Shown here one piece after another: positions 25,926 through 33,811 of a stretch of DNA of 64,000 bases. The position numbers and the translations under genes are program-made. The stretch is taken from NCBI RefSeq assembly GCF_036786105.1, contig NZ_DAIQRQ010000010.1:58022-122021 (forward strand), read 5' to 3'. Position 1 is the first letter of the stretch; each line of letters opens with the position of its first letter. This DNA comes from Ohtaekwangia sp036786105 (GTDB lineage: Bacteria > Bacteroidota > Bacteroidia > Cytophagales > Cyclobacteriaceae). The notes below the pieces were generated by a model. The model was not told the DNA's origin. It worked only from the letters and a program-made list of their open reading frames with translations, and searched no databases.

Positions 25926-26266
25926 TTAGTCCACTATAAAACGGGTATATCTTACGCCTTTCTCATAATCAAGTTTGATTATATATATACCGGGCTTAAG
26001 GGTTGGAGATTAAATGCAGTTGATATCGCTTATCACCTTCCTGCCGCACTTGTTTTTTCAAAACACTCCATTCTATATTTTCAGGTAATGGCCATGATAT
26101 GTCAATCACCACTACGGTATCACCGACAACAGATTCTTTGGGATGTGGAAACAGTGCACTATAAATGTCAGTAATACACTTACCAAGAATACCTCATAGT
26201 GTGGTAAATATCATTATCGTTCTTCCTCAAGAATAGGGCTTTTTTAAAAGGTATATCTTCTGGTAA
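25926..26266 (-). pseudogene. Decayed T9SS cargo gene: remnant with type A C-terminal sorting domain
   Basis: Three reading frames on the minus strand join into one protein fragment. Frame a (26266 down) gives LPEDIPFKKALFLRKNDN and runs to a stop at about 26205. Frame b (26193 to 25999) gives TDIYSALFPHPKESVVGDTV, then VVIDISWPLPENIEW..., ending RYQLHLISN. Frame c (26000 to the stop at 25926) gives LKPGIYIIKLDYEKGVRYTR then FIVD. Removing one C at 26001 joins b and c into ...LHLISN-LKPGIYIIKL..., the classic T9SS type A domain ('F/YPNP...' at the front, 'L-x-x-G-x-Y-x-x-x-x' and a basic terminal strand). So this is the 3' tail of a cargo gene, with two frameshifts and no start. The cargo part is lost. 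Nothing else was found in 25730-25925. Confidence 0.75.
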
Positions 26267-26330
26267 CTATTGTTCACCGATAAATTTCTATAGAACACCT
26301 ATGCACGTGCCTTTAAACGTTTTTTTGTTG

Positions 26331-26338
26331 TAATTTTG
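26331..26338 (+). promoter_or_regulatory. -7 element upstream of the SpoIIAA-like gene 26392
   Basis: TAATTTTG is an exact TAnnTTTG, 53 bp before the ATG. No good TTTG sits 19-20 bp upstream; a T7 tract is there instead. Moderate support. Confidence 0.4.
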
Positions 26339-26391
26339 ATTAGTCCATTTTACACTTACTGTGAGTGAGCGCAGGGAGAAATTAAAAAAAT

Positions 26392-26817
26392 ATGAAAAAT
26401 TTTATCGAGGAGTATGGCACTGTGGTGCATGAGCAAGATCAAAACCTGGTAAGCATTTGTTGTAAAGGCTATATACCGTATGAAAATCTGGTTGATATAG
26501 CGGAGTATGGGTATTCTATGATTGTGTTCTACAAAGCTGATGCGTGTCTTATCAACATGCAGGAGATGAAGATCTATCCCTTCGCGTTTGAAGAATACCT
26601 GCGAAATACATGGTATGCCAAAATAAGAGCTGCGGGTATCAACCGCATCGCGTTTATTGTTCCGGAAAATATTTTTGGCAAAATTTCCATGGAACACGTG
26701 CACAGCAGCGAAGATGTTAAAAAAATAGAGCGGCAGTATTTTACAGATGAACAAAGCGGCAGAGCGTGGTTAAGTCATATACCGGAAGCTGCCTCGCAGG
26801 CCGTCTTGTCTCATTGA
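26392..26817 (+). CDS. SpoIIAA/STAS-like protein, paralogue A
   Basis: 141 residues, no signal peptide. The layout is that of SpoIIAA-like (STAS/SEC14-type) domains: a beta strand LVSICCKGYIPYENLVDIAEYG, helix, strand ACLINMQEMKIYPFAFEEYLRNTWY, a helix KIRAAGINRIAFIVPENIF, then VHSSEDVKKIERQYFTDEQSGRAWL at the end, where the shared family has 'F-x-D-x-x-x-A-x-x-W-L'. A second copy, 56106-56504, aligns end to end (blocks EEYLRN-WY-K, G---IAFVVPE-/IVPE, VH-S--VKKI---YF-DE-S--AWLS). Such proteins may be cytoplasmic scaffolds or stress-type regulators; role unknown. Preceded by a -7 element at 26331; followed at 98 bp by the microprotein gene. Confidence 0.8.
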   Translation: MKNFIEEYGTVVHEQDQNLVSICCKGYIPYENLVDIAEYGYSMIVFYKADACLINMQEMKIYPFAFEEYLRNTWYAKIRAAGINRIAFIVPENIFGKISMEHVHSSEDVKKIERQYFTDEQSGRAWLSHIPEAASQAVLSH

Positions 26818-26850
26818 TCAATTCACCGTCTTCATGGTTTTGCGTCTTTT

Positions 26851-26901
26851 GTGAATAGCGTCCGTCTTATGGGCGAACAAAATGTTCATTAAAGTATTCA
26901 C
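26851..26901 (+). promoter_or_regulatory. Nested inverted repeats upstream of the microprotein gene
   Basis: The inner repeat gaaca-aaa-tgttc (26875-26887) is a 13-bp palindrome. It is enclosed by gtgaata (26851-26857) and tattcac (26895-26901). The outer arms sit 14 bp before the ATG at 26916. Both an operator and a leader hairpin are possible. I found no TAnnTTTG element here, so a non-housekeeping sigma factor may act. Confidence 0.4.
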
Positions 26902-26915
26902 TAAATTCTATTACC

Positions 26916-26978
26916 ATGGAAGATCTGATCGTATCCATCGAAGGCGGTGGGTGTTGTGGTGGCACAGGGTGCTGCTAA
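26916..26978 (+). CDS. 20-residue Cys/Gly-rich microprotein (MEDLIVSIEGGGCCGGTGCC)
   Basis: ATG 26916 to TAA 26976-26978, 20 codons. The peptide has an acidic/hydrophobic head MEDLIVSIE and a tail GGGCCGGTGCC with four Cys in two CC pairs and seven Gly. The head-GG-Cys layout recalls the leader-core split of peptide natural-product precursors, and the CC pairs recall short metal-binding peptides; neither is shown. A stem terminator starts 9 bp past the stop (26987-27004), and inverted repeats stand just before the start, so the 150-bp unit looks like a real transcription unit. No modifying enzyme, transporter or protease gene is adjacent. It converges with the SigZ-like gene. A random short ORF cannot be excluded. 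Confidence 0.5.
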   Translation: MEDLIVSIEGGGCCGGTGCC

Positions 26979-26986
26979 ACAAAAGA

Positions 26987-27004
26987 GCGGGAGATTACTC
27001 CCGC
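26987..27004. terminator. Bidirectional terminator between the microprotein and SigZ genes
   Basis: gcgggag (26987-26993), loop atta, ctcccgc (26998-27004). Plus strand is followed by ctttcttcgtttt, minus strand by tcttttgttt. It serves both convergent units. Confidence 0.75.
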
Positions 27005-27027
27005 CTTTCTTCGTTTTGGTAATTATA

Positions 27028-27570
27028 CTATACATATTGGCAACAATTCCGCTGCCGATTCATGCAGACAACAATGTTTCCATACCGGTCTGCTTTAATA
27101 ACGAGTGCTTTGTGAAGTTTCTCTTTCAGCATTTGTCGGGCACGCTGCACGCGCGACTTTACACCTGAATAGGAAATTCCCAAACGATTGGCTATTTCCA
27201 GTTGTGAAATGTTTTCAAGCCCGGCCATTTCAAGTGCTTCCCTGTATTTGAAAGGAAGTGTCTGGAGTATTTTCTTCAATGAATTCTCAACGCATTCGTT
27301 AAAATTAAGCGCATCATCGTGTGCATTTATATCATAAGGGCCTATATATTTTGATTGCTTTCGGAAGTGATCAATAATGGTATTTCTGGTTATCTGGTAG
27401 ATCCATCCGGCTGCCTTCTTGGGTTCCTGTAGCTGGTTTATCTTTTCCTGAACTTTTATAAATACATCGTGAACAATGTCTTCAGCCAGTGCCTTGTCTT
27501 TTACCTGTTTGTAAACAAAGCCCTTCAGTTCGTTTTCAAAGAAGCATGCAGGTGTCTCGAATTGTTCCAT
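27028..27570 (-). CDS. sigZ: SigZ-like ECF sigma factor with Cys-rich C-terminal tail
   Basis: 180 residues from the ATG at 27570 (MEQFETPACFFENELKGFVY); the frame is open higher up but without homology-like sequence. Region 2 spans residues about 15-75 (LKGFVYKQVKDKALAEDIVHDVFIKVQEKI, GWIYQITRNTIIDHFRKQ), region 4 about 100-160 (LPFKYREALEMAGLENISQLEIANRLGISYSGVKSRVQRARQMLKEKL). The tail reads ADRYGNIVVCMNRQRNCCQYV: three Cys in the last 13 residues. From memory this tail (D-R-Y-G-x-I/V plus Cys) occurs in SigZ-type factors. No anti-sigma gene is adjacent. It lies 93 bp upstream-oriented next to the GAF kinase on the same strand and convergent with the Cys-rich microprotein. Confidence 0.88.
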   Translation of the reverse strand: MEQFETPACFFENELKGFVYKQVKDKALAEDIVHDVFIKVQEKINQLQEPKKAAGWIYQITRNTIIDHFRKQSKYIGPYDINAHDDALNFNECVENSLKKILQTLPFKYREALEMAGLENISQLEIANRLGISYSGVKSRVQRARQMLKEKLHKALVIKADRYGNIVVCMNRQRNCCQYV

Positions 27571-27662
27571 AATTCTTATGCTATAAACTTTCACGGTAAT
27601 GATGACGCGGTGTTTCCGGAAAAGACGCAAAATAAAAGGGAAAAGTTTTGTATAACTTCTTG

Positions 27663-28877
27663 TCAGTGTTTTGCCGGCAACGTGAAGTAAAACGTGGCTC
27701 CTTCGTCTACTTTTGCATCGGCCCATATTTTTCCGTCATGCTTTTCTATAATTCTCTCCACAAGCGACAAGCCTATACCGATGCCTTCAAAATCTTTTTG
27801 CAAATGCATGCGCTGAAAAACACCAAACAGCTTCTGTGCGTATTCCATATTGAAGCCTGCACCGTTATCTTTCACATAATAAAGAATGTTGTCCTGCTTT
27901 TCTTCAAATCCTATTTCGATGATCGCTGCTTCTTTTTTACGGGTATATTTCACTGCGTTGGAAATCAGGTTCACCCACACTTGCCGGATCAATGTAGTGT
28001 CGGCCTGTATATCGGGTAAATCGGATATATGGAAAATAAGCTGGCGATCTCCCTTCTGTTCCATGAAACTTTCGCAAACATCGCTCACCATCTTCTTTAT
28101 AGCTACATTTGTTTTTAGCAGTTGTTGTTTGCCCATCCTGGAAAATGCCAGCAATCCGTCAATAAGCTGTTCCATGTGTTTTACACTGTTCACGATCCGC
28201 TCGGCAGTATTCCTTTCGTGTATGTCAAATTTATCGCCGAGGCTTCTTTGGAGAATATCTACAAAGCCGGAAATAGATCTGAGCGGAGCCCGCAGATCGT
28301 GTGATACAGAATATGAGAAAGCCTCCAGCGATTTATTGGCAGCTTCCAGGTCGGCTGTACGATCTTTTACACGTTGCTCCAGTTCGTTATATACATTTAC
28401 ATTCTCCATGGTTACGGCTGTAATATCTGCGAGCGACTGAAGTAATTTAACTTCATCCTCTGTAGTCTGGTGGTGGTTAGCCCAATAATTGCCAATCGCT
28501 CCAATAGGTTCAATGGTTCGGATGGGCACCATGGCAAGGCTCTTCACAAACGTTGGGCGGTAAGCATCGTGTGGAATTCTGTTATCCTGGTATATATCTT
28601 CAATAGCAACAGGTCGCTTGTTGAGCATAGCCCAACCGCTAATGCAGGATGTTAACGGAAAGCGATTACCCTTCCACAACGGGCTTATCGCATCTTCATC
28701 AGCATAGTAACATTTATCTTTGTCCTTCAAAACAAATGTAGCACCATCAGCACCGGTAAGTTTTCTGGCGGCTGTTCGTACTATTTTCATAACCGTATCC
28801 AGATCGCGCGCAAGCGATAACTGTTGCACGACTAAAACCAGGTGTTCCATTCCCGTCTGCGGAGTATTCGTATCCAT
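27663..28877 (-). CDS. Soluble GAF-domain sensor histidine kinase
   Basis: 404 residues, no membrane segment. GAF domain about 10-165 (QLSLARDLDTVMKIVRTAARKL, GADGATFVLKDKDKCYYADEDAISPLWKG, FPLTSCISGWAMLNKRPVAIEDI), a coiled coil (NELEQRVKDRTADLEAANKSLEAFSYSVSHD), H-box SHDLRAPLRSISGF, and ATPase boxes NLISNAVKYT, DNGAGFN, GIGIGLSLVERIIEKHDG. Such soluble GAF kinases, with a plant-phytochrome-like kinase core, sense small ligands or redox changes. No receiver in the same gene. Lies directly upstream of SigZ on the same strand; 93 bp between. Confidence 0.92.
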   Translation of the reverse strand: MDTNTPQTGMEHLVLVVQQLSLARDLDTVMKIVRTAARKLTGADGATFVLKDKDKCYYADEDAISPLWKGNRFPLTSCISGWAMLNKRPVAIEDIYQDNRIPHDAYRPTFVKSLAMVPIRTIEPIGAIGNYWANHHQTTEDEVKLLQSLADITAVTMENVNVYNELEQRVKDRTADLEAANKSLEAFSYSVSHDLRAPLRSISGFVDILQRSLGDKFDIHERNTAERIVNSVKHMEQLIDGLLAFSRMGKQQLLKTNVAIKKMVSDVCESFMEQKGDRQLIFHISDLPDIQADTTLIRQVWVNLISNAVKYTRKKEAAIIEIGFEEKQDNILYYVKDNGAGFNMEYAQKLFGVFQRMHLQKDFEGIGIGLSLVERIIEKHDGKIWADAKVDEGATFYFTLPAKH

Positions 28878-29139
28878 TGCGATAGAAATTTTACTTCACT
28901 ACCTAGCCGATAACACTGCTGATCTCGGCTGTGAGGCATGATTAAGTGTAATTAAGTTAATGAATGTTGGCACAAATTAAAGCAGACTGGCGATAAAAAT
29001 CCATCCATACAAAATTTAGTATACATAAATTACTAACTTAGGCAACTGAACCTTTACCTCATTCTCTTCCCGTAATTGCAATTAAATGCAGTGACACCTA
29101 TTGTCACCGTTGACACGACACTCTTTAAATTACAAGGTT

Positions 29140-30288
29140 ATGAATGATCAAAAGCAATTGAAGATCCTCATGCTGGAGGACGATCCGAACGACATTATTC
29201 TGATTGAGCATGTTCTTCGCAAGGAAAAGCTGGTATTTTCCAATCAGTGCGTAGACACACGAGATGAGTTTGATCATGCCATTAAAACCTTTAAACCCGA
29301 TGTAGTACTTTCTGATCATGGTCTTCCGGGTTTTAATTCGCGTGAAGCACTTAAAATATGCTTACAGGAAGTACCTTCTACACCGTTCATCCTGGTTACA
29401 GGTACGGTATCAGACGAGTATGCTATATCGTGCCTGCGCGAGGGGGCTGATGATTACATACTGAAATCAAACCTGGCCCGCTTGCCGTCTGCTATAAAAG
29501 GTGCACTAAAGAAACGCAGAATAGAAAAGCTGAAACGCGAAGCGAGGCTTTTGCTTCGAAAGCAAAATGAAGAATTGCTGAAAGTAAACAGAGAGCTCGA
29601 CAGCTTTGTATATAGTGTTTCGCATAACCTGCGCGGTCCGCTTGCTTCTGTTATGGGACTCCTGCGTCTTGCCAAAGAACAAAAAGATATACAGACGGTG
29701 TCTTCACTTCACAACATGATGGAAAGCAGCATCAGCAAGCTGGATGAAACGTTGCGTGAAATATTGGAGTATTCGCAAAATGCAAGAAGTGAAACACAAC
29801 CCACAGCTATCGACTGGCAAACGATTTTACAATCGTGCCTGGAGAAGCTTAGCTATATAGACAAAGCGAACCCTATCAGAAAAAATATATCCTTATCAAC
29901 CAGTATACCGTTTTATTCAGATACAAATCGTATCCAGACTATTCTTCGAAGTTTGTTATCAAACGCATTTTTATATACTGAAAAAAATCGTGAGGCGATT
30001 GTGGATATTGAAATACATACTACCGATGTTGAGGCATCGATCGTTGTAAAAGACAATGGTATTGGTATCCGAACAGATATACTTCCCAAAGTCTTCAACA
30101 TGTTCTATCGCGGAACGGAGAAAAGTCAGGGTGCCGGCCTCGGGTTATATATTGCAAAAGACATTCTTGCAAAGCTGCGCGGGCAAATTAATATAAGCTC
30201 TGTTTATGGTGATGGAACTACAGTTACCGTTACCATTCCACAATTGTCATCGCAAATAGTGAACGCTAATGCTGAACCTTGTGTGTAA
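29140..30288 (+). CDS. Response-regulator / histidine-kinase hybrid (REC then HK)
   Basis: 382 residues from ATG 29140 (MNDQKQLKILMLEDDPNDII). The receiver comes first: acidic pair EDD, phospho-acceptor Asp in PDVVLSDHGLPG, the T in FILVTGT and the K in DDYILKSN. A coiled coil (LKREARLLLRKQNEELLKVNRELDS) leads to the H-box YSVSHNLRGPLASVMGL and the ATPase boxes LLSNAFLYT, DNGIGI, GAGLGLYIAKDIL. REC-first hybrids usually act late in a relay, with the kinase gated by the receiver. Divergent from the GAF kinase over 262 bp, an arrangement suggesting a shared pathway. No DNA-binding domain. Confidence 0.9.
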   Translation: MNDQKQLKILMLEDDPNDIILIEHVLRKEKLVFSNQCVDTRDEFDHAIKTFKPDVVLSDHGLPGFNSREALKICLQEVPSTPFILVTGTVSDEYAISCLREGADDYILKSNLARLPSAIKGALKKRRIEKLKREARLLLRKQNEELLKVNRELDSFVYSVSHNLRGPLASVMGLLRLAKEQKDIQTVSSLHNMMESSISKLDETLREILEYSQNARSETQPTAIDWQTILQSCLEKLSYIDKANPIRKNISLSTSIPFYSDTNRIQTILRSLLSNAFLYTEKNREAIVDIEIHTTDVEASIVVKDNGIGIRTDILPKVFNMFYRGTEKSQGAGLGLYIAKDILAKLRGQINISSVYGDGTTVTVTIPQLSSQIVNANAEPCV

Positions 30289-30457
30289 ACAATGATGTAT
30301 AGTATATTCTGAAAACAGCATTTAAGCTACCTGTAGTCTATAAAATTGTACGTTGACTAAAATCAACATATAAAACTGCGCCATTGCGTTGGGATTTTTA
30401 CTTAAACTGGTTATATTGCTATAACCTACCTACCGGGCAAAATCAAAAAAACGAATT

Positions 30458-30721
30458 ATGGTGACTTATTGTGCCGAAGTCGTAATCAGGATACGAAGTG
30501 CTGTCAGTGATGGCGAACTTCAGAAGCGGGTAGATGATTCCATCGCGGAATTTGAAAGGAGGAGTGCTGCGCACATAGCAAGCTATATTCTTAATATGAT
30601 CGTGACACTACAGGCTGCCCTGGAAGATGATGAAACTCCTGATGCAATCCGCCACAACATGCGTAAAGCCATGGAGCTCTTTCGGGCTTATAATCGTCTT
30701 TACCAGGCATCGCCGTTCTAG
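30458..30721 (+). CDS. Small helical protein of unknown function
   Basis: 87 residues, ATG 30458, with balanced codons. The sequence is nearly all helix: VISDGELQKRVDDSIAEFERR-type segment, then SAAHIASYILNMIVTLQAAL, and EDDETPDAIRHNMRKAMELFRAYNRLYQ. Amphipathic pattern suits a helical hairpin. No signal peptide. It lies 169 bp after the hybrid kinase and ends 4 bp before the convergent stop at 30726. Not recognised. Confidence 0.6.
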   Translation: MVTYCAEVVIRIRSAVSDGELQKRVDDSIAEFERRSAAHIASYILNMIVTLQAALEDDETPDAIRHNMRKAMELFRAYNRLYQASPF

Positions 30722-30725
30722 GATA

Positions 30726-31844
30726 TTATGGTTGAAATTTGAAAATTCTGTAAGGTTGTGTGGGATTTTTAATGTGAATTTGTGAAGTAGTTACGTAGAT
30801 GGTTCCATCCGGGCCAACAGCAAATGAATCGGGCCATTTCAGATCTTCACCTTGCGTTACTATACTGGTTGCACTTTCGCCTTCATCATATACTCTCACT
30901 GCATTTTCTTCTATAGAAGTAAGGTATAAACGGCCATTCTTTCCGAAGATCATGCCATCCGAAGGTGGAAAGTCGCCCATGTGTTGAACGTTCGCCGATA
31001 AAGTACTGTCAGTAACGTTCGGGTCGTTTAATAGTGCCGTCGAAAGCCTGTAAAGACTTTCTCCATTAATCGGTCGCCAGTATATATAACTTTTGTCGGG
31101 ATTGATTTCAATTCCGTCTGAATGAAAGTTTATATATTCTCCCTTTTCGTTTCGGACTTTTATTCCTTCTACAGTAAGAATTCTATTTTCCGACTTCGTA
31201 GTGGGGTCTTGAGCCAGGCACCTTCTGGCTTCGCCAGATTGAAGGTTTACCACTACCAATGCGCCCTCGTTGGAATCAGTTATATAGCCGATCTGTCTGG
31301 CTTCGTCTATTCTGATATCGTTCAGGTAACTGTTCTTCTCAATAGCTGGTTCATGAAATACAATTGTTTTGACAACTGTATTGGTGTTAAGATCAATCTT
31401 TACCAGCTTGGCACCGCCCGGCACAACACCCAGATATTCGCCCTTGCGCTGTGGATTGGCGGCATCGAGAATCCACAGATAATTTTGCTGATCAACAAAC
31501 ACAGATTGAACACAAATAAAATGCTCTGACGGGTCTTGCTCGCCTGTCCATGTATTCCAGGCTTCGTTGGGATAAGGTCGCTTGTTCGCTGTATCTGTCA
31601 ATTCAATCACCGACAGTGTATGACCTTCTTTCCAGTTCGGATAGTTTGCAAATGTACGTGATGTCTGGGAAACAGCTATACCGGTCCATTGCGAAGAAGA
31701 ATTGGCCACCAGCGTAAGATCATGATTGTTGTCTGGTCCTGCATCACCATCATTGTTATTATTATCACATGAAATAAAAATTATAAAAATCAGCCACAAC
31801 AACATCTGGTAGCGACAATGTATCAGTTTCAGATAATTATTCAT
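30726..31844 (-). CDS. Yellow/MRJP (L-dopachrome tautomerase-related) family lipoprotein
   Basis: 372 residues from ATG 31844 (MNNYLKLIHCRYQMLLWLIF); the frame extends to 31862. Signal peptide ends in IIFISC and an Asn/Asp-rich spacer CDNNNNDGDAGPDNN, a lipidation tether. The rest is a six-bladed propeller with family blocks: ILDAANPQRKGEYLGVVPGGAKLVKIDLNTN, YLNDIRIDEARQIGYITDSN, GALVVVNLQSGEARR, SDGIEINPDKSYIYW, SDGMIFGKNGRLYLTSIEENAVRV. These match the bacterial L-dopachrome tautomerase-related proteins, whose ligands are unknown. Divergent from the GH13 lipoprotein over about 150 bp. Confidence 0.88.
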   Translation of the reverse strand: MNNYLKLIHCRYQMLLWLIFIIFISCDNNNNDGDAGPDNNHDLTLVANSSSQWTGIAVSQTSRTFANYPNWKEGHTLSVIELTDTANKRPYPNEAWNTWTGEQDPSEHFICVQSVFVDQQNYLWILDAANPQRKGEYLGVVPGGAKLVKIDLNTNTVVKTIVFHEPAIEKNSYLNDIRIDEARQIGYITDSNEGALVVVNLQSGEARRCLAQDPTTKSENRILTVEGIKVRNEKGEYINFHSDGIEINPDKSYIYWRPINGESLYRLSTALLNDPNVTDSTLSANVQHMGDFPPSDGMIFGKNGRLYLTSIEENAVRVYDEGESATSIVTQGEDLKWPDSFAVGPDGTIYVTTSQIHIKNPTQPYRIFKFQP

Positions 31845-31995
31845 GCGATATATATTTAGCAAAACGTCTATCCTCTAAATTCTTGTGCCTTGTGTTTCTA
31901 TCTGTTATGGAGATGCAATAACCGCTGTGGCAAAAACAATATATATGCACTGGCATGAATTTATTCAAGCCATTATGATCACAGAAAGCCTGAAA

Positions 31996-33720
31996 ATGAA
32001 AAAAATACCTGTATATAATTTTGCTCTTCGTTTGCTGATTTTATTACTGCTTTGGGGATGCGGGAATACGCATCCGGATTCGAAAGAAAATCAGGCCGTT
32101 TCCCCGGATCAAACGGCAGCACTCTGGTACAAGAACGCGATCATCTATACACTGGATGTAGAAGTATTCAAGGATAGTGATGGCGATGGTGTTGGCGATT
32201 TTAAAGGGCTTACTTCCAGGATTGGGTATATTGATTCACTGGGTACAACGGTCATCTGGCTTGCTCCCTTTCAGCCGACACCTAACCGCGATGATGGATA
32301 TGATATATCAGATTACTATGGCATTGATAAACGGCTCGGAACACTCGCAGATTTTAAGGATTTTTTACACGCTGCACGAGAAAGAAATATTAAAGTAATT
32401 ATGGACCTGGTGGTAAACCATACTTCCGACAAGCACCCCTGGTTTGAGGATGCAAGAAAAGGTAAACATACATTGCATCACAACTGGTATGTATGGAGTG
32501 ACGATCGCCCGTCAAACTACGACAAGGGAATGGTATTTCCGGGAGTACAACAATCCATCTGGACTTTTGATACAAGCGCGCATCAATATTATTACCACCG
32601 GTTTTATGATTTTCAACCCGACTTAAACATGCAGAATCCTGCTGTGAAAGAAGAGATAAAGAAAGTTATCCGCTATTGGTTGCATCTCGGCCTCGATGGA
32701 TTCAGGCTCGATGGCGTTCCTTTCTTTATAGAGATTCCTGAAAAGAAAGGTGACCGGTTCGAGCATCAATTTGAGCTGCTCACCGAGATGCACCTCCTGG
32801 TTGATAGCATCAATCCACAGGCTGTTATTCTGGGCGAAGCCAATGTATTGCCAAAAGAGAGTAAAGACTTTTTTGGTAAAGATGGCAATGGTATGCACAT
32901 GATGTTTAATTTCTTTGTGAATCAGCACTTGTTTTATGCGCTTGCATCGGAGCAGGGCAAGCCGTTGGAGAAATCGCTCGAAGAAACAAAAGCCATTCCC
33001 ACATCGTGCGCATGGGGGCAGTTTCTCAGAAATCATGATGAACTGGATTTGGGAAGATTGAGTAACAAAGAGAGACAACAGGTATACGATTCGTTTGGCC
33101 CGGATAAAAATATGCAACTATATGATCGCGGCATTCGCCGAAGATTGGCTCCTATGCTTAATAACGATCGGCAACACCTGGAGCTTGCCTACAGTTTGTT
33201 GCTATCACTGCCCAGTACACCTGTGCTGCGCTATGGTGATGAGATTGAAATGGGGGACGATCTGTCACTGAAGGAACGGCTCTCTGTGCGTACGCCCATG
33301 CAATGGAATAACACAAAAAATGCAGGCTTTACCACCAGCAGTAAACCGGTTTTGCCTGTTATTGATGCTGGTATATATAGCTACCAGCACGTGAACGTTG
33401 CTGCAAGCAAGTTGGACAATAATTCTCTGTTAAACTGGTTGAGACGCATGATTGCCCTGCGAAAAAAACATCCTGAAATTGCTTATGGTAATTGGAAGAT
33501 TATAAAGACCAACGCGCCCGAAGTTATAGCGATGCTTTATACCTGGCAGGGGAAGCAATTGCTGGTAGTGCACAACCTGGATGATGCACCGAAACATATA
33601 GCGATAAATATAGATGGCAAGACTATGAAAGACTTGCTTCATCAAGCGGTATATACAGCAGACAATCTCAGTTTAATCGGGCATGGTTATAAGTGGATAG
33701 AGGTGTCGGATCGTTTATGA
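31996..33720 (+). CDS. Trehalose-synthase-like GH13 enzyme, lipoprotein
   Basis: 574 residues from ATG 31996: MKKIPVYNFALRLLILLLLW then GC, a lipobox. The GH13 barrel is complete: DGYDISDYYGID (region near strand 3), DLVVNHTSDKHPWF, DGFRLDGVPF (nucleophile Asp), VILGEANVLP (acid/base Glu) and FLRNHDELDLG (third Asp). RRRLAPMLNNDRQHLELAYS, PVLRYGDEIEMGD and SVRTPMQWN are typical of GH13_16 trehalose synthases (maltose-trehalose isomerases). TreS is normally cytoplasmic; a lipidated, exported form suggests hydrolysis or transglycosylation of a maltose-like substrate outside. Upstream starts at 31885/31975 would put the signal peptide inside the protein. No other trehalose gene here. Confidence 0.88.
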   Translation: MKKIPVYNFALRLLILLLLWGCGNTHPDSKENQAVSPDQTAALWYKNAIIYTLDVEVFKDSDGDGVGDFKGLTSRIGYIDSLGTTVIWLAPFQPTPNRDDGYDISDYYGIDKRLGTLADFKDFLHAARERNIKVIMDLVVNHTSDKHPWFEDARKGKHTLHHNWYVWSDDRPSNYDKGMVFPGVQQSIWTFDTSAHQYYYHRFYDFQPDLNMQNPAVKEEIKKVIRYWLHLGLDGFRLDGVPFFIEIPEKKGDRFEHQFELLTEMHLLVDSINPQAVILGEANVLPKESKDFFGKDGNGMHMMFNFFVNQHLFYALASEQGKPLEKSLEETKAIPTSCAWGQFLRNHDELDLGRLSNKERQQVYDSFGPDKNMQLYDRGIRRRLAPMLNNDRQHLELAYSLLLSLPSTPVLRYGDEIEMGDDLSLKERLSVRTPMQWNNTKNAGFTTSSKPVLPVIDAGIYSYQHVNVAASKLDNNSLLNWLRRMIALRKKHPEIAYGNWKIIKTNAPEVIAMLYTWQGKQLLVVHNLDDAPKHIAINIDGKTMKDLLHQAVYTADNLSLIGHGYKWIEVSDRL

Positions 33721-33811
33721 TCAACTGTGCCGTCTGGTGTTTACGCGTTTTTGTTGCTGCCAGTGTTGATAAATAGTTATTAAACGTTAAATTCACGACT
33801 TATCAGTGTTG

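Noticed and set aside
28955..28995. TTGGCACAAATTAAAGC as sigma-54 promoter
   Set aside because: Distance between GG and GC is 11, not 10.
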